A stretch of 64,000 nt of DNA from Anseranas semipalmata (Eukaryota; Chordata; Aves; Anseriformes; Anseranatidae): NCBI GenBank assembly GCA_013399115.1, contig VXAA01006091.1, positions 277,101 to 341,100 on the forward strand. Reading direction: 5' to 3'. This document shows positions 47,146-59,900 of the stretch, in pieces. Position numbers and translations under genes: made by a program. Under the pieces are notes generated by a model that worked only from the letters and a program-made list of their open reading frames with translations, searched no databases and was not told where the DNA came from. Each line of letters opens with the position of its first letter. The first letter of the stretch is position 1.

Positions 47146-48740
47146 GTTTAAATAGAGTATGCAGTATGAGGCTTTCAATAATGATAAGAATAAGAAAGAT
47201 GAATTCTCAACCTCTGTCTCTGTGATCTTGGCAGCACCAGGGTTGCAAAGTTAACTCTTAATAGTTCAGTCAAAACCATATATGAAGGTATTTGAGAAAG
47301 TGGGATTGGTAAAGAACTGCTGAAGTATATCTCCTTACTGTTAAGGTCTGTATTTTACATTTCTCAGTGTCAGGTTTTCCAACAGGCTATACAATTAGTT
47401 TTGATCTAAACTTCATCCCAACACACTAATCTAAAATATGAATTTGCAAATAACTTCTATTTCAGCCCAAGGAAATACAGAAAACAAGGAAAGAATAAAG
47501 TCAATAGTTTAAATCCTGCTTTTATTGAAGTCAACAGCAAAACCTGAATTGATTTTCATGGCACCGTGTTTGTCTTTTCATAGCTTTGCCAGAGAGAGAG
47601 AGAGAAAGCGCTATTTTCTGAAAATTTTTGAATAAATGAAATTTCTTACACTGTATTCCATTTTGAAGGAAAAAAGGACAGGGAAGTAATAAAAAGAAAA
47701 CATACCAACCAAAAACATTTTTTCTTTGAACAGATACTGTTAAAGAGAAACAGGAGATTAGGGAAAGAAATTGAATTTAGATCAGAGGCAATTGTATAGA
47801 TGTCATGCTCACTGAAATGGTCACTGAGGAGCAACTGGGACACAGCACCATGTCCTTCAAGAGCTGCACATCAATATACGAAGCCACTGTCAAAGCAGCA
47901 GCAGGGAAGCAAGCTCAGCCAAAGAGCTTATTTCGACAAGTAAGGCTAACTACTTTTCTCCTGTTTATTAGAGTATGGCTGCTGGGAAATTGACTGTGTT
48001 AGTCTATGGTGAAAGAAAAATATCCGTGTAGAGCATTCTGCCTTAAACATGATGATGTTACAGGGTCTGCATTTCATCTGTGAATGAGTTAATTCATAAA
48101 GAACACCATTTCCCAGGGAAGCATAAAGGCCACCACTAAACCATATGTACAAGATTTTGTTCTCAGAAATCCTTCAAGATATTATGTAATACCATACTGC
48201 AAGAGAAGCCACAGTATGCTTTTGTGTAAAACACTGTCATGACTCTTTCTTGATGTTTTGCCTGCATTCCTCACTTGTTTGGATTGCTAGTTCCAAGGGC
48301 CAAATACTTTTAACATTTGCACTTGTTTCTTTGATGTTGCTTTCTGCACCATGATTCAAATTTGTTTTGCAGTCACCTGTCCCTAAATAGTTTACTAGAA
48401 AACAGTTGAGGGATAATGCTTTATACAAACTTTATGAGTAGAAAGGAAGATACAGCAGTATTCCAACGATGCAGTAAAGTGGAAAAACAACTTGCGCTTC
48501 CACCATGTTTTTCTTGATATAACAGTAAACTAATGTACTATTATTAACAAAATATCAGAAAAGGATGTTAATGCCAATATTATGGAGATGCAAATATAAG
48601 ATTTTGTTAAGTGCTTTTTGTGCATTATCAGTCACAAAAAGAAATCTAGATGGATAGAAATTATAGTTCAAATGTAAAACCAAGTTAACACTCCTTACAG
48701 CTTACTTGCAATATTTCTGTGCCTGAATATTTGCTGCATT

Positions 48741-48753
48741 TTTTTTTTTTTTN
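48741..48753 (+). repeat. Poly-T run ending in a single N
   Basis: About 13 T precede one N at 48753. The ambiguous base most probably reflects uncertainty of the homopolymer length. Confidence 0.9.
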
Positions 48754-49175
48754 ACTGCTATTTCTTTATGTACCTCCCCATTTTGCATTTCCTACTTACT
48801 AGGAATAGCACATTCAGAAAAAGCCAGCATTTAAAACCATTCCCAAGAAAAGAGCAGCCCTACAGTCCCAGCCCTCATCCTCTGCCTTTATCTTGTGTTG
48901 TACAAGACTTGGATAGGGGAGAGGGCTCTCACAAGGGAAACAAGTGCTTTAGGGCTTTCCGTAGAGATTTATTCTCATTTGATATAAAAGCCTTACGTAA
49001 TAGGTCCAGACTGACATTCTGTGACAAGAGTGAGACATCAAACCTCATAGTATTTATATCGTCACTTTAAGATTAACTCTTTCAGAGAAAGTTATGTCTT
49101 TTATATGATGAGGTTTTCTTGACCCAAGCAGCTCACCATGCGTCAGGGCTCCTTGTGCTGCTTCCAAATGAAAAG

Positions 49176-49604
49176 ATGAATCAATTATGTTTCAGACAGC
49201 TTAGGAGCAATCACAGTTATTCACAAACAGTATATGAAGTCTCAATTTCCTCAGCAAAACAAGAATCAAACAATAGCACAGAGCTTCTTTGCTTCAACTT
49301 TCAGTCTATTTCATTCAAAAGCTCTTTACGTTTCTCTCAGCATGTAATTGCTTCAGTGCTTGTTCAGGCATGGGCTAAGTTTCTGCTTCTGCTCTGTGCT
49401 TTATTCTATGGTGTTTCTTACACATGCACACTTCTTACTAAAATTATACTCAGTCAAGCCCTGGTCCCAGCTAGTTCAAATGCTAGTGCTGCTTCACATC
49501 TGTTTTTGTTTAGGACAGTGATATATGCCTACATTTTGATCTGTGTACCCCATCAGTCCATCTTGGGACTGCATGCTTTTCTAGCACTCAGCACAGGACC
49601 ATAG
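49176..49604 (+). other. Unrecognised 142-codon ORF
   Basis: The frame is open from about 49119 but its first ATG is near 49176, giving about 142 codons to the stop at 49604. The product would be Ser/Leu-rich with a hydrophobic stretch (AWAKFLLLLCALFYGVSYTC) and no recognised family. Codon use and composition do not differ obviously from surrounding non-coding DNA, and no splice sites or promoter can be tied to it. In AT-rich vertebrate DNA of this length an ORF of this size is plausible by chance, so I list it only because it is among the longest in the window. Confidence 0.1.
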
Positions 49605-51803
49605 CTTTAAATAGGGCCTTTGGAGCTTAACATAATATAGCGTTAAATTGCAAAACATTATAATAGACGTGATATATTTGGGTTTGCAGCAGTGTGGGTT
49701 GTTAGCCCCACAGAGAGTCTGCGGTGTTTCATGTTCACATGGATGGGTGCAGACAGTCTGTGCGATCCCACCTATGATTCAGCCCTAGCTCTCTCAGCTG
49801 CATCCACATAGAGCAGAGCTGGAGTGAGTCCTCTGCTCCACCCAGCAAGGCCTGTTCTCCCGGACTTGGTATCCCAACAGCATGAGTTCAGAGCATCCAA
49901 GCCAGCATCTGGCCAGGCTTGGAGCACTGTTTCATCCAAACATACAACTACTTTCACCCCAGCAAGCAGTGAGGTAACCCAGTGCAGACCTAGCAGTGAT
50001 CCATTTGTGGCTTTTAATGCCATAAAGTCACAGTGAAAGGCCAGTCTCAGAAACAGCTGGAGAAAATCAAATCTGTTTTTATATCAGCAAAGAAGATGAT
50101 GATGAAACGCCAACCCTTTTTGAAAAGTCAAACTGATTGTTTGCTTTTTGGGGTGGAAGGTTTTGTTTTGTATAATCTTTGGCAAGAAGGAGAGGGAACA
50201 AGAAAAAAAAAAAGGCAGCAAGTTTCTTCAGCTGCAATTTGTGACTCACTGAAGACTGACTGTTTTTGGTTTGCTGACAGCTGCTGCCTGCTGGCAGTTG
50301 TGGGCTTGCACAGGTTTGATTTCAGTGCTTCACTTTTTTGCAAAGCAAATACAAATAAATTGGAGAGCTTGACATGAGTGAACTCAACATGTGTTTTTTC
50401 TCTTGATGGGATACTGAATTTTCTTTGACTTTGGAGTGGGGGAAGAAGGAACTGGATGCAGGAGATGAAGAACAGTGAGAAAACACAGGGATGTTTGCTT
50501 GAAGAATTAGGAAAGGATTAAAAAGCTAAAAAGGCTTCCTTCTGCCTGTCACGCATGAGGGTTACTGCTGACAAATTGGAGTAGAAGGAAGCACACTAAT
50601 TATAGCATGAAGCCCATCATTTCATTTATTTTTTTTGGTCAATGTGACAAAAATGAAAAGACGGGGAGAATAATGAGGCATAACAATGAAGACCATAGTA
50701 TGTTACGCTCATTATTACTATCGGAAAATATAGGGTTGACTCCTCCAATTCTCTGAGTTGTTTGCTCTCTTTCAGCACATGGTTGTCTATTATGTATTAC
50801 ATTATATAGAGCAGCTGGATATTGTCCCACAGGATTCCTCCCTGTGTGTTGGGAATCTCTACTGTTGTAAAGCCTCCTACGGCCAATGCTTCCTGTCCTG
50901 GACCTGCACTGCTTGGCTTAAGCCACGGGGTGAAAAGAGAAGGGGAGGAGAGGTGGGAAATGCATTTGAACTCCCGGTTTTCTGTCAGCAATTTCCCCAG
51001 GGGAATCCTGTTGCTGAGGGAGTTTGGGGAGGCAGGAATGAGAGCTGATCCTCTGCATCTGCAGCCAGACAGTGGATGTCACAAGAGCAAACTGAAACAC
51101 ATGCTTGGAAAATTGTTTGGAAATCAGCCACATTCAGGGAATAAAGACACATCTCATAGCTGGGATTTCATATTTGGAAAAAATTTCCATCAGTAAACTC
51201 TCAAGTCAGCTTTGTCTTCCCAGAAAAGCAAGGTTTATCACACTAAAGAAGTACAGGTTCTACTCCTGTAGAAAAGGAACACTATACTATACTGGAGAGT
51301 GTAAGTACTTGCATTTAAGCCTAAAGAGCATGATTGCCACAACTTACTAGAAGAGAAAAACAACTTTTGATGGAAAAATATGTATTTCAACTCTTTCTCG
51401 ATCTCCTGTCACTATGAGATGATAATCTCTGCTTATTTTTTCAGCTCATGTGAGCCATGTCATCTCTGTTTATAGATGAATGGATTTCTGTCCTGAAATG
51501 TTTATTCTAAGCCTTGTTTAGCGGACAGAGATTTCCTTGGGTAGTCTGGTGCAAAGAAAAATTGTCCCCATTACCATTCTGAATGAAGGAAAGAGGAAAA
51601 GATTGTAAAAGATTGTGACTGTGGTTAGCTTTGGGCACTATCCAGGCTGGCTTTGCGGGCTCATAAGATTGCATTCTACCCCATTGTGAAAAAGGTAATG
51701 TGCATGAAGTAAAATCTAAATACAAATTCTTTCAACTTCAAACAGTGTCTTCTTGCAAGTGAAGAGTGGAACAGTGTGACACATACGTTTGATAAACTAT
51801 TCT

Positions 51804-51804
51804 N
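51804..51804. other. Single N in unique sequence
   Basis: One ambiguous base sits in ordinary unique sequence (ATTCT-N-AGCTAA) with no flanking simple repeat. It could be an uncalled polymorphism. Confidence 0.9.
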
Positions 51805-54800
51805 AGCTAAATTTTTAAACACTGTAAAAAGTGCAAAGGAATAGCAATTGCTTCGTATAGAAACATATAAGTGTTTCTAGAGCAAATGTGTTCAGAGAAG
51901 AATAATTAATGAAAATGAGAAGAATGTGAAGGTAAAAATAGAGTTCTAGTCACATTAATAAGAATCATTTCAATATATCCACATACAAAGAAATAAAACA
52001 CAAATTAGAATGACCAATGAGAAAATAGAGAGCAAATGTGACCTGGCACTAACAGAGGGTTCTCACTCAAAGGTTTCTTCATTTTAATCTACATTCTTTC
52101 AGTTAACTGCTGGGGATCAAACCACAGACTTTTTGACTTTTTCCTGCATCAGTTTTCCAAAGACATAAAAAACAGTAAAGGGGAAGGCTTATTCACCTAT
52201 TCTCTTGCTCAGTGCTCTACCTAACGACTGAAACATGTTGCATGTATATATAAGATCACGGGTGAAATTTTATCTCCATTTGAAATCACTGCCAAAGCTC
52301 TTACTAATTTTTCAATCAATTCAAATCTTCTACATTCCATAAGCAGAATGATAACTAGCACCACCACCTGCATCTCTTATTCTTTTTATTTTCTTTCTTT
52401 GTTTTATATCATTCTACACTTTATGGCATTGTAAGCTTCACACTTAGGTGAAAATGGAAGTTAAAACCCTTCAGGGGCTGCTTACTGCCTGCTTTGCATG
52501 TTCCAGATCTCTGGAGAGTGTTTTTTTGTTGTTACCACCACCGGTGGTCAGGTCCCTCTGTGGAGAAGTGGCCATCAATAAGCAAGGCAGGGGACTCAAG
52601 CAGTACCCTCTGCCTCCATCCCCTTGAGAAAACAAACCCAATAGTTTTGACTCTCCAGGGCTGACTAATTTTATACATATCCTCAGGACAGCAGCATTCA
52701 GTTTTGCCTACACTCATGCTAAGAAGTATTGAGTAGGCTTTGCCTCTGGCTGTTGTTCAGTGCCTAGAATCACGCGGGAAAGATTTAGATAGCAGTTACT
52801 GTTCTGCTTAAATCCCACTAAAGTCAAGAGATGAAAAGTTTTCCTAAATTGAAGTTCGAGCTTGTTAGGCTGAACATGTGACATCATTCAATCTTTTATT
52901 ATTAGAGTCTAAAGTGCAAAATAATAGATTTTAAAATAATTACATGGCTTAAAAATTTCTCATGGAGAATTAGTGCCACACTATTGCCAGCACTTGCAAA
53001 CTATTCAAATTTCACAACCGTTTGTTCTCTTCCTCAAGAAGATGTGGAGCTGCATAATTAATTGCAACAAATATCTAAATGCACTTACAGATATAGATGT
53101 TTTCATAAGGTCTCCTTAACAAGTAAATTTAGTTCAACATATTATTCAAATGAATTCCCTTTCATCTTTAAAGAATTAATAATTATTATCATTTAGATAA
53201 TTCTTCTTTGACCAAATCTGTTTCTAAATAAATATTGATTTGATTGAAAGTGAAATCTTTTATAACACAGGCTTAATTCTAAGTGCATCTTTCCTTTTGA
53301 TTTTCCATTTAGAAACATTTTGCATCTTAAAATTTAAGAGAGTTTTGAGTTAAAAATATACATAAATGATAATATTTATTAATTTCATGTTATACAAGGA
53401 AACGAAAAGAGCAGTTCAAATTCATTCATTCTGAGACGAGACTTAGATGATAGAAGTGGAAATTTTATACTTAATTCAAGGTGGATAAATTTTGGAAAAT
53501 GAGAACCTATTCTTCACTCTTACGCAGGGACAATGTTTGTAAATCTATGGGAGAAATAAAAAGGAAATGTGGAATGCTTTCACTGGGATAGTCAAAGCTG
53601 AAAGAAAATAGGAAATAAAACTCAGAGCTTCTGGAGTTATTTCTGGGAAACGTGATAGAGGTCTTTGACATGGGTAAAATGTATGGTTGTATTGCTGACA
53701 GTTAATCTGGCAGACTACAATGGGTCATTTTTATCAGGAAGATTCCTATGTAAAAATATCTTCCTTCTTTGTGAACTCTCCATCAGCCAAAGGAATCAAG
53801 CTAATGATTATATGCTGAGAAGGTATTGAGAAAGCAGTATAACATGTTTCTATCCTCAGTAAATTTGCTGATGCAGTGTTTCTCAAGAAAACTCTTTGTG
53901 GAGTCCAATTTACCAATGTGTTATATTTTTACAGGTTTCATTACATTGTGAAGTAGTGTGGGAACTACAGAATACCAGATTTATATGCTTATGAAGAGAA
54001 ATTAACCGGGACAGATTGTATATGTAGAATGAGAAGGTAAATGGCATTGTTTCAGGCATTCTGCCCAGTGTGGTTAATAACTTCTCGAACATTAATATAC
54101 TTGGAAAGGCAGAGATAGCTGAACTTCAGCTTGTCCAAGTAAGTTTCTTATAATAGCTAGAACAGATTTGGTATGAACTAGATGATCTCTTGAGGTTCCC
54201 TAATCTTGATTTAAACCTAGGTACTTAAGGAAATAAAGTTTATTCAGCCATGCTGGCTGGCTGGCTGTCAATCTCAGCCTATAATTTCTGAACAACTGGC
54301 CTATTTCATTTGGGAAGATGTTACTCTAAAACGTGTTAAGTTCCTGAATATGTTGTGAAAAGTCACAGCTGAGTGAAGGAGAGAAATGCAGATTAGTGCC
54401 AGAGTGCAGGTAAAGCTCAAACATCAGCTATTGTCAAGTATTTCTGCAGTGGCTGGGGACTCATCTTTGGGTGGTTAGGCTGGACAGGGGGGCCAGACAG
54501 CCAAGAATTTCCAGGAGCAGCACCCAGAGACCAGGACCAGAGTGACAGTGAGGCCAGAGGCATGATGAGAAGATCCTTCAAAGCAGTATTTTAGGGTCCC
54601 AAGAGGAGGAGACTGTCTCCAAGGCAGAGGCTGAGATTGTCCCTGGAGGGAAAAGCAACTGGGAGGAGACATACTGTGTGGGGTATTCCCTGGGAAGGAA
54701 TATGTTTTGAAGCATATCCTCTAGAGACTTTTGAAGAGTATTTGAAACTGAATACTCAAATACAAGGGAAGCACTTCAGAAAGATATTGAATGGAAATAG

Positions 54801-55398
54801 TCCAGTGAAAATGGCTAAAATGATTGAGTGGTAAATGAATTTGGGAACACAATAAGTTATTATAATTTGCATTCTGCAGCCAATGGTTCTGTCCTTATAC
54901 ATGAGTAAAGACATGCCAAAGTTTGCAGCCAGATGGCAGAGCTTTGATGTTTATTTAATATGTTGACACAATAAAAAAATGATCAGCACATGCCAAAATA
55001 CTCTTATGTCAACTCTAACTCCCTATATTTGTACAAAAACTGACTTTTGTAATTTGTTCCCAAGAATCCATATCTTTATATAATGATTTACCATATGGAA
55101 ATTACTGGCCTAAGTCATGATATGTATTGCCTGTGTCCTATGGCTGGAATGCTTCTGATGAAGCATTTTTTGTTTTCATGGTCAAACTTGTTTTATTATA
55201 TTTTGCATTATAAGATTATTCCCCAAATTCTTGAGAGAAAAACAAAAAGCAAGCATGACTTTTCTGTCAGCAAATGTTTTGTATTTCAATGCTTAATGTA
55301 GAGGAAATTTTTAAAATGACTTTTTTTTTTTTCTTTTTTTCTCAAACTCTCCCTTTGTTTGGCCCAAAGTGAGTTTTTGGTTTACTTGGCATGCTTTT

Positions 55399-55414
55399 AA
55401 AAAAAAAAAAAAAA
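55399..55414 (+). repeat. Poly-A tract, 16 bp
   Basis: This A16 run lies 60 bp after an interrupted poly-T stretch at 55321-55339. Transcribed together they could pair. Confidence 0.92.
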
Positions 55415-56937
55415 GTGAAGGAAAATTAAGTTTGTTTCATATCAAAATATTTTTCCCTGTTCATTTGATCTGCAAGCGCACTATTCAAATCATTGTTTTG
55501 TTCAGTGCTAACTCAAAATTTGTCATAGGACACTTCATCCCCCAAATATGGTGATGTCATAGACACAGAAGGGCTTACAGATGGTTTCAATCATTTTCTG
55601 TAACCTGCATGACACACACACCATCCACCCTGAGTGCTGTTAGTGAGGTGGGGCCTGGGGATGCCAGTGCTGCTGCCTGGGGTCTGGCACCCTGAGGAGC
55701 TGCAACAGTGGCAGAGCAGAATGACCTCCAACTGAGCATAATTTGATTGTTTCTTTATTTCAGTCCCAAAGAAGAATCATTCTTATACATTCAGAACCTT
55801 ATCCATAACAGTTGTTTTAATGAAAGAGATCTTCTACCCCCAACCTGTTTTTGCTTGTTTTACCACCACAGCTAAAACAGCACAGGCCAGAAGAAGCAGG
55901 CCTATCTTAGACATATGTGCATTCCTAACCTGGCAGGTCCATCAAGGCATGGGTCTACAGACCTACCTCTCTGCTTCAGACCTCAATTCTTTTGCATTCC
56001 ATACAATATTTTACCTGCGAATGAAGTTTGTGCTAGACTAGCACTAAAAGAACAAAAACATTTCACTTCATCCCTATTATGAAGTGCAACTGTATGGCCC
56101 CACTCTCATTAAGACGTTATTGGGTATTAGAGAGGTCATCAGACACTTCCAATAATCTGGACACAATTGCATTTTAATGTGATATATTTGTCTGTGACAA
56201 GAACTAGAGTGAGCAAGTGAGTTACATGACTTATTTTGAACAGTCACTCTAAGGGAAACATGAGAAGTGATCAGCCAAATACCAAATGTTTCTACTCAAG
56301 AGCTCTACAGTTTTTTCAGTCAATCAAAATAAACCATGTTGAAACATTTCAGTAAAAATGCACCCCAAATACAAAAATACCTAAATCTCTACTGAAAATA
56401 AATAAATAAATCAGAAGTACAAAGGCAAAAAAACAGAAAGAAAAAGGAATGTATAAAGCTGAAAATCAGGATATTTGAGACCAAAACAATTCAAAACCAC
56501 CTGAACTTAGGCCTGCTTTCACCTGCCTGCATGCTCCAAGCACTTATTTCTCTCTCCCTCTCTCCCACTCATCACGAGAGCTGCAAGCCACAAAAGATCT
56601 CATGTATCTCTTGTCACTCACTCCAATAAAGCCATTCAACTTCTCCTTTCATCTCATGGCTAGAGTGCTCTACAAAAAAAAATTGCTGAACTGAGGACCA
56701 ATGCACCCTGAGCATGTTTTCTGTCTGTCTGCATATTCAGCACACAGGGCTTCATGGTTCCTCTCTGCTTGTCCCAGGACCAGCACAAAGCCTTCCACAT
56801 GGATTCAGGTTTTGCACACGAAAGCCTTAAAAAAAAAAAAAGACTGAATGGCTTAACTTCTAGGTACCTATGTCTGTTATTTACCCTAGTAATAGCTGCA
56901 TAAAAATGTCACAATAATTAAGCTTAATAAATGCTTG

Positions 56938-56972
56938 AAGCATGCAGTGAAGCTGCATGCTTTATTGCAATA
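56938..56972. promoter_or_regulatory. 10-bp-arm hairpin beside a C/EBP-like palindrome
   Basis: AAGCATGCAG (56938-56947), a 5-base centre, then the exact inverse CTGCATGCTT (56953-56962). This is followed at once by ATTGCAAT (56965-56972), an 8-bp palindrome of the C/EBP type. The left arm also belongs to a second palindrome, ATGCTT-G-AAGCAT (56931-56943), so two hairpins compete for the same bases. Function unknown. Confidence 0.35.
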
Positions 56973-59900
56973 AAATAGAAATTGTAAAAGCCTTATTCCC
57001 CTTTCTTTGCAAACAGACCCAGAGGGTCAGTGAAGATATATAACCAAGGCACAGATATTCTTTTTGTCACCCTTCACATCTGCTATTCACAAGGAAATAT
57101 TGCCTAGGAGATTATTAAATTAACCTAAACATTGAAGTTAATGAAACTGGTAACCAACAAAATCATTTTGTGAGTTACAGTGTTCTCTAGGCATCGGGTG
57201 AGTAGCTGTAACTGATGCAATTAAGGAGAAAGATGAGATTATAGAAATTTAAAACTGCCATATGAAATGAATGTTATTCATAATCTTTTTTTGGATTAAT
57301 TTTAATGTGCATCCTCCTGGATATACTGTAGAAATTTCTAAATCAAGGACACACATGGGTTCCTAAGTAATTTTTAATATTTTTTATGAATTTCTAAATC
57401 TCATGACACCTTTTACTTTTCACTTTTGAATGAGGTATTTATATGGGTAAAGTCAGAGAAAAGTCTTTGCATTTTCTATACTTCTTTGTACTTTAATCCT
57501 GGTAGATATTCTGAGGTAGCTTTCCACTATACCTCTGTTAAATGGCCTGTTGATCTCTACAGCTGTAAATACCCACAGCACACTCATTTAGCAGGAATGC
57601 AGTTTAGCTAGAGAAATTAAAATGGTATAAATGATCCATCTGGAAATAACTGTCTTCTTGCCAAAACACCATTTGGGATTCATTCTATCCAGCCTGGCCC
57701 AAGTCACTGACACTATAAAAAAGTCTAGAGAGTGTATTCATTTTGATATGTTATATATTATGCCACCAAATTAGTCACAGTATCATTCATCTACAAACAC
57801 ATAACTGGGAGTCATGAAATTTAACTGTACCATGGACCAGCTGGGTAGCTGAGGAATCTTTCCACAGAGTGAGAATAGCTATAATCCAGCTTTCAAGGCA
57901 GTCCGTCTGACTCAGATTGAGGACTCACACCTCGGTTTTCCAAACCTCAAGTGGGCCAGCTGCTTCTGATAGTCTCTGCCTGTTCTTGTGCACAAGTGTT
58001 CGTGTATGTTTAATGCTTATAAAATGTTTGCAGGATCCTACAATAAGGGATATTGAGAGACATAATCTGACACTACTATTATATATGTTGTTATGAGTAT
58101 CTGTGAAGTCTAATTCTGTTTTCTCCTTCAGACAGGTTTTAATTTTGTTGCAATCTATCATGAGGTACATTAAAATTTAAACCTAACCCCAGCGTACCTC
58201 TCTGAAGTTAACTTTGAAATGTTTAATTAATGAAAGCTGAATGATTTGCCTCATGAGAGTCATAGCTGCAAAGATAAACCAGTTTGTTAGGACACTTTAC
58301 AAGGGCTTGATGGCTGACTAGAAATTTGGGAGCTCCCAGTCAATCATTCATGATGCTTTTTTAAGCAGTCTCTCACATCTGCTCAGAAGCTGCCTGAAAT
58401 GAGAATGTAATCCTATTATCATGCTCATTGGAGTTTTGTGTTAAAGCTCTGGGTTGATGGAAGAACGTCTTCTACAGGTATTTTTGGAATATTGTTGGTC
58501 CTTCTACCCAAACTTTACTCTGGGAGCACAACTGACTAGAGATGATCTTTCTTCTGCATGGCATGAAAAAGTTTCAGTGGGACAACAGTTTTGAAGGGTG
58601 TTGGAGATATCACTTTCAACTAACATTAAAGATACCTTAGAAACAACCTAGCTGAAAAGTTTGGATTTTGGGGAAGAAGGCTCAAGGACAGGTACTGGAA
58701 TCAATGGTCACATTCAGAACCCCTTAAGTGGTGCTTGCTGGAGCCATAAGGTTTTCCAGCAATCATGCAGTTTGTATACAGAGTGTGAGAGTCCATAAGA
58801 GAATGATTCCTTTTTACCAGTGACTACCAAGCAAAAATCATTGAGACCTACCTGTCAATAAAACAAGCAGCTTTCCCCAAGAGCTCAGGAATTAAATTGT
58901 TGTCCTCCAGTGAGCTCTTGCTCTCTAACTCTGTTTCAGTCCAATGGCAAGGAATACTGAAGGAGGGAGGGAGGAATTAATTAAGCAATAAATATCTCTT
59001 GTATGTGGAGGTACAGCGAATGCTGCAGCCAAAAATGTTGCACAGTGCTGGATTTGGAATGAGAGCTGGAGTCACTTTTTAAGGTTGCTAAGACTTCATA
59101 GTTCTCACTTCATTTTGTGATTAGACACAGGTTTGGGCTATCCCATGAGCTGTAATAATGCTGTGCAGTGCAATCAAGCAGTGGGAAAAGGTGGTGCATT
59201 TCCACCTACCTATAGGAATTCTTTATGCTCATTCTATTTTAACACAACATGTTACTGTTTCACTGTTTCATTTGTGTGTAAAGCTGTTGACAAACTGATA
59301 ATGTCTGAGATGGGTTTGACAGGAAAGTTTGTGATGAAAATAGTGTTTGTTTTATTTCAAAGACAAAATTGAAACCAAACTTGCAGAATGTACTGTGAGT
59401 TTTAGGCAAAAGGTACTGCAGAATTACTATAACACCTTTTTGTGGGTGCTTTCCTTCTTTCTTTTTCATGTAAGACACATAGCTGTAAGGCGTCTGTAAC
59501 TGTAAAAGGTAAATCTTTTTGGTACATTCGGAAGAGATCAAAATTATACAAAAAATTTCAGTACTTTTTGCAAAGACTTTATGCCCATGAGACTAAATCA
59601 TCTTAAAGCACTTACTCTGCAAAACCATATGCATAGTTAATTTCTGTTCAGTATAGTTCACAGTCCGTAGAAATAGCAGCACAGACACTTTAATCTGACA
59701 AAACATGTAAATCTTTTGCCCAGGCCCAGGCACATGTTTTATGGTGAAATCTGTGTGTATAGCTCTAAAGCAGGATACCTGCCAGGAAAACTAATCTAGC
59801 TAGTAGGCAGAAAAGTGATGGGGAGGACTGGAGGGAATGACAGAAATATATCTTCTCTCGCTTGAAAGTAGAAAAGGAAGGATCAAGCTACTGGCGGGAA

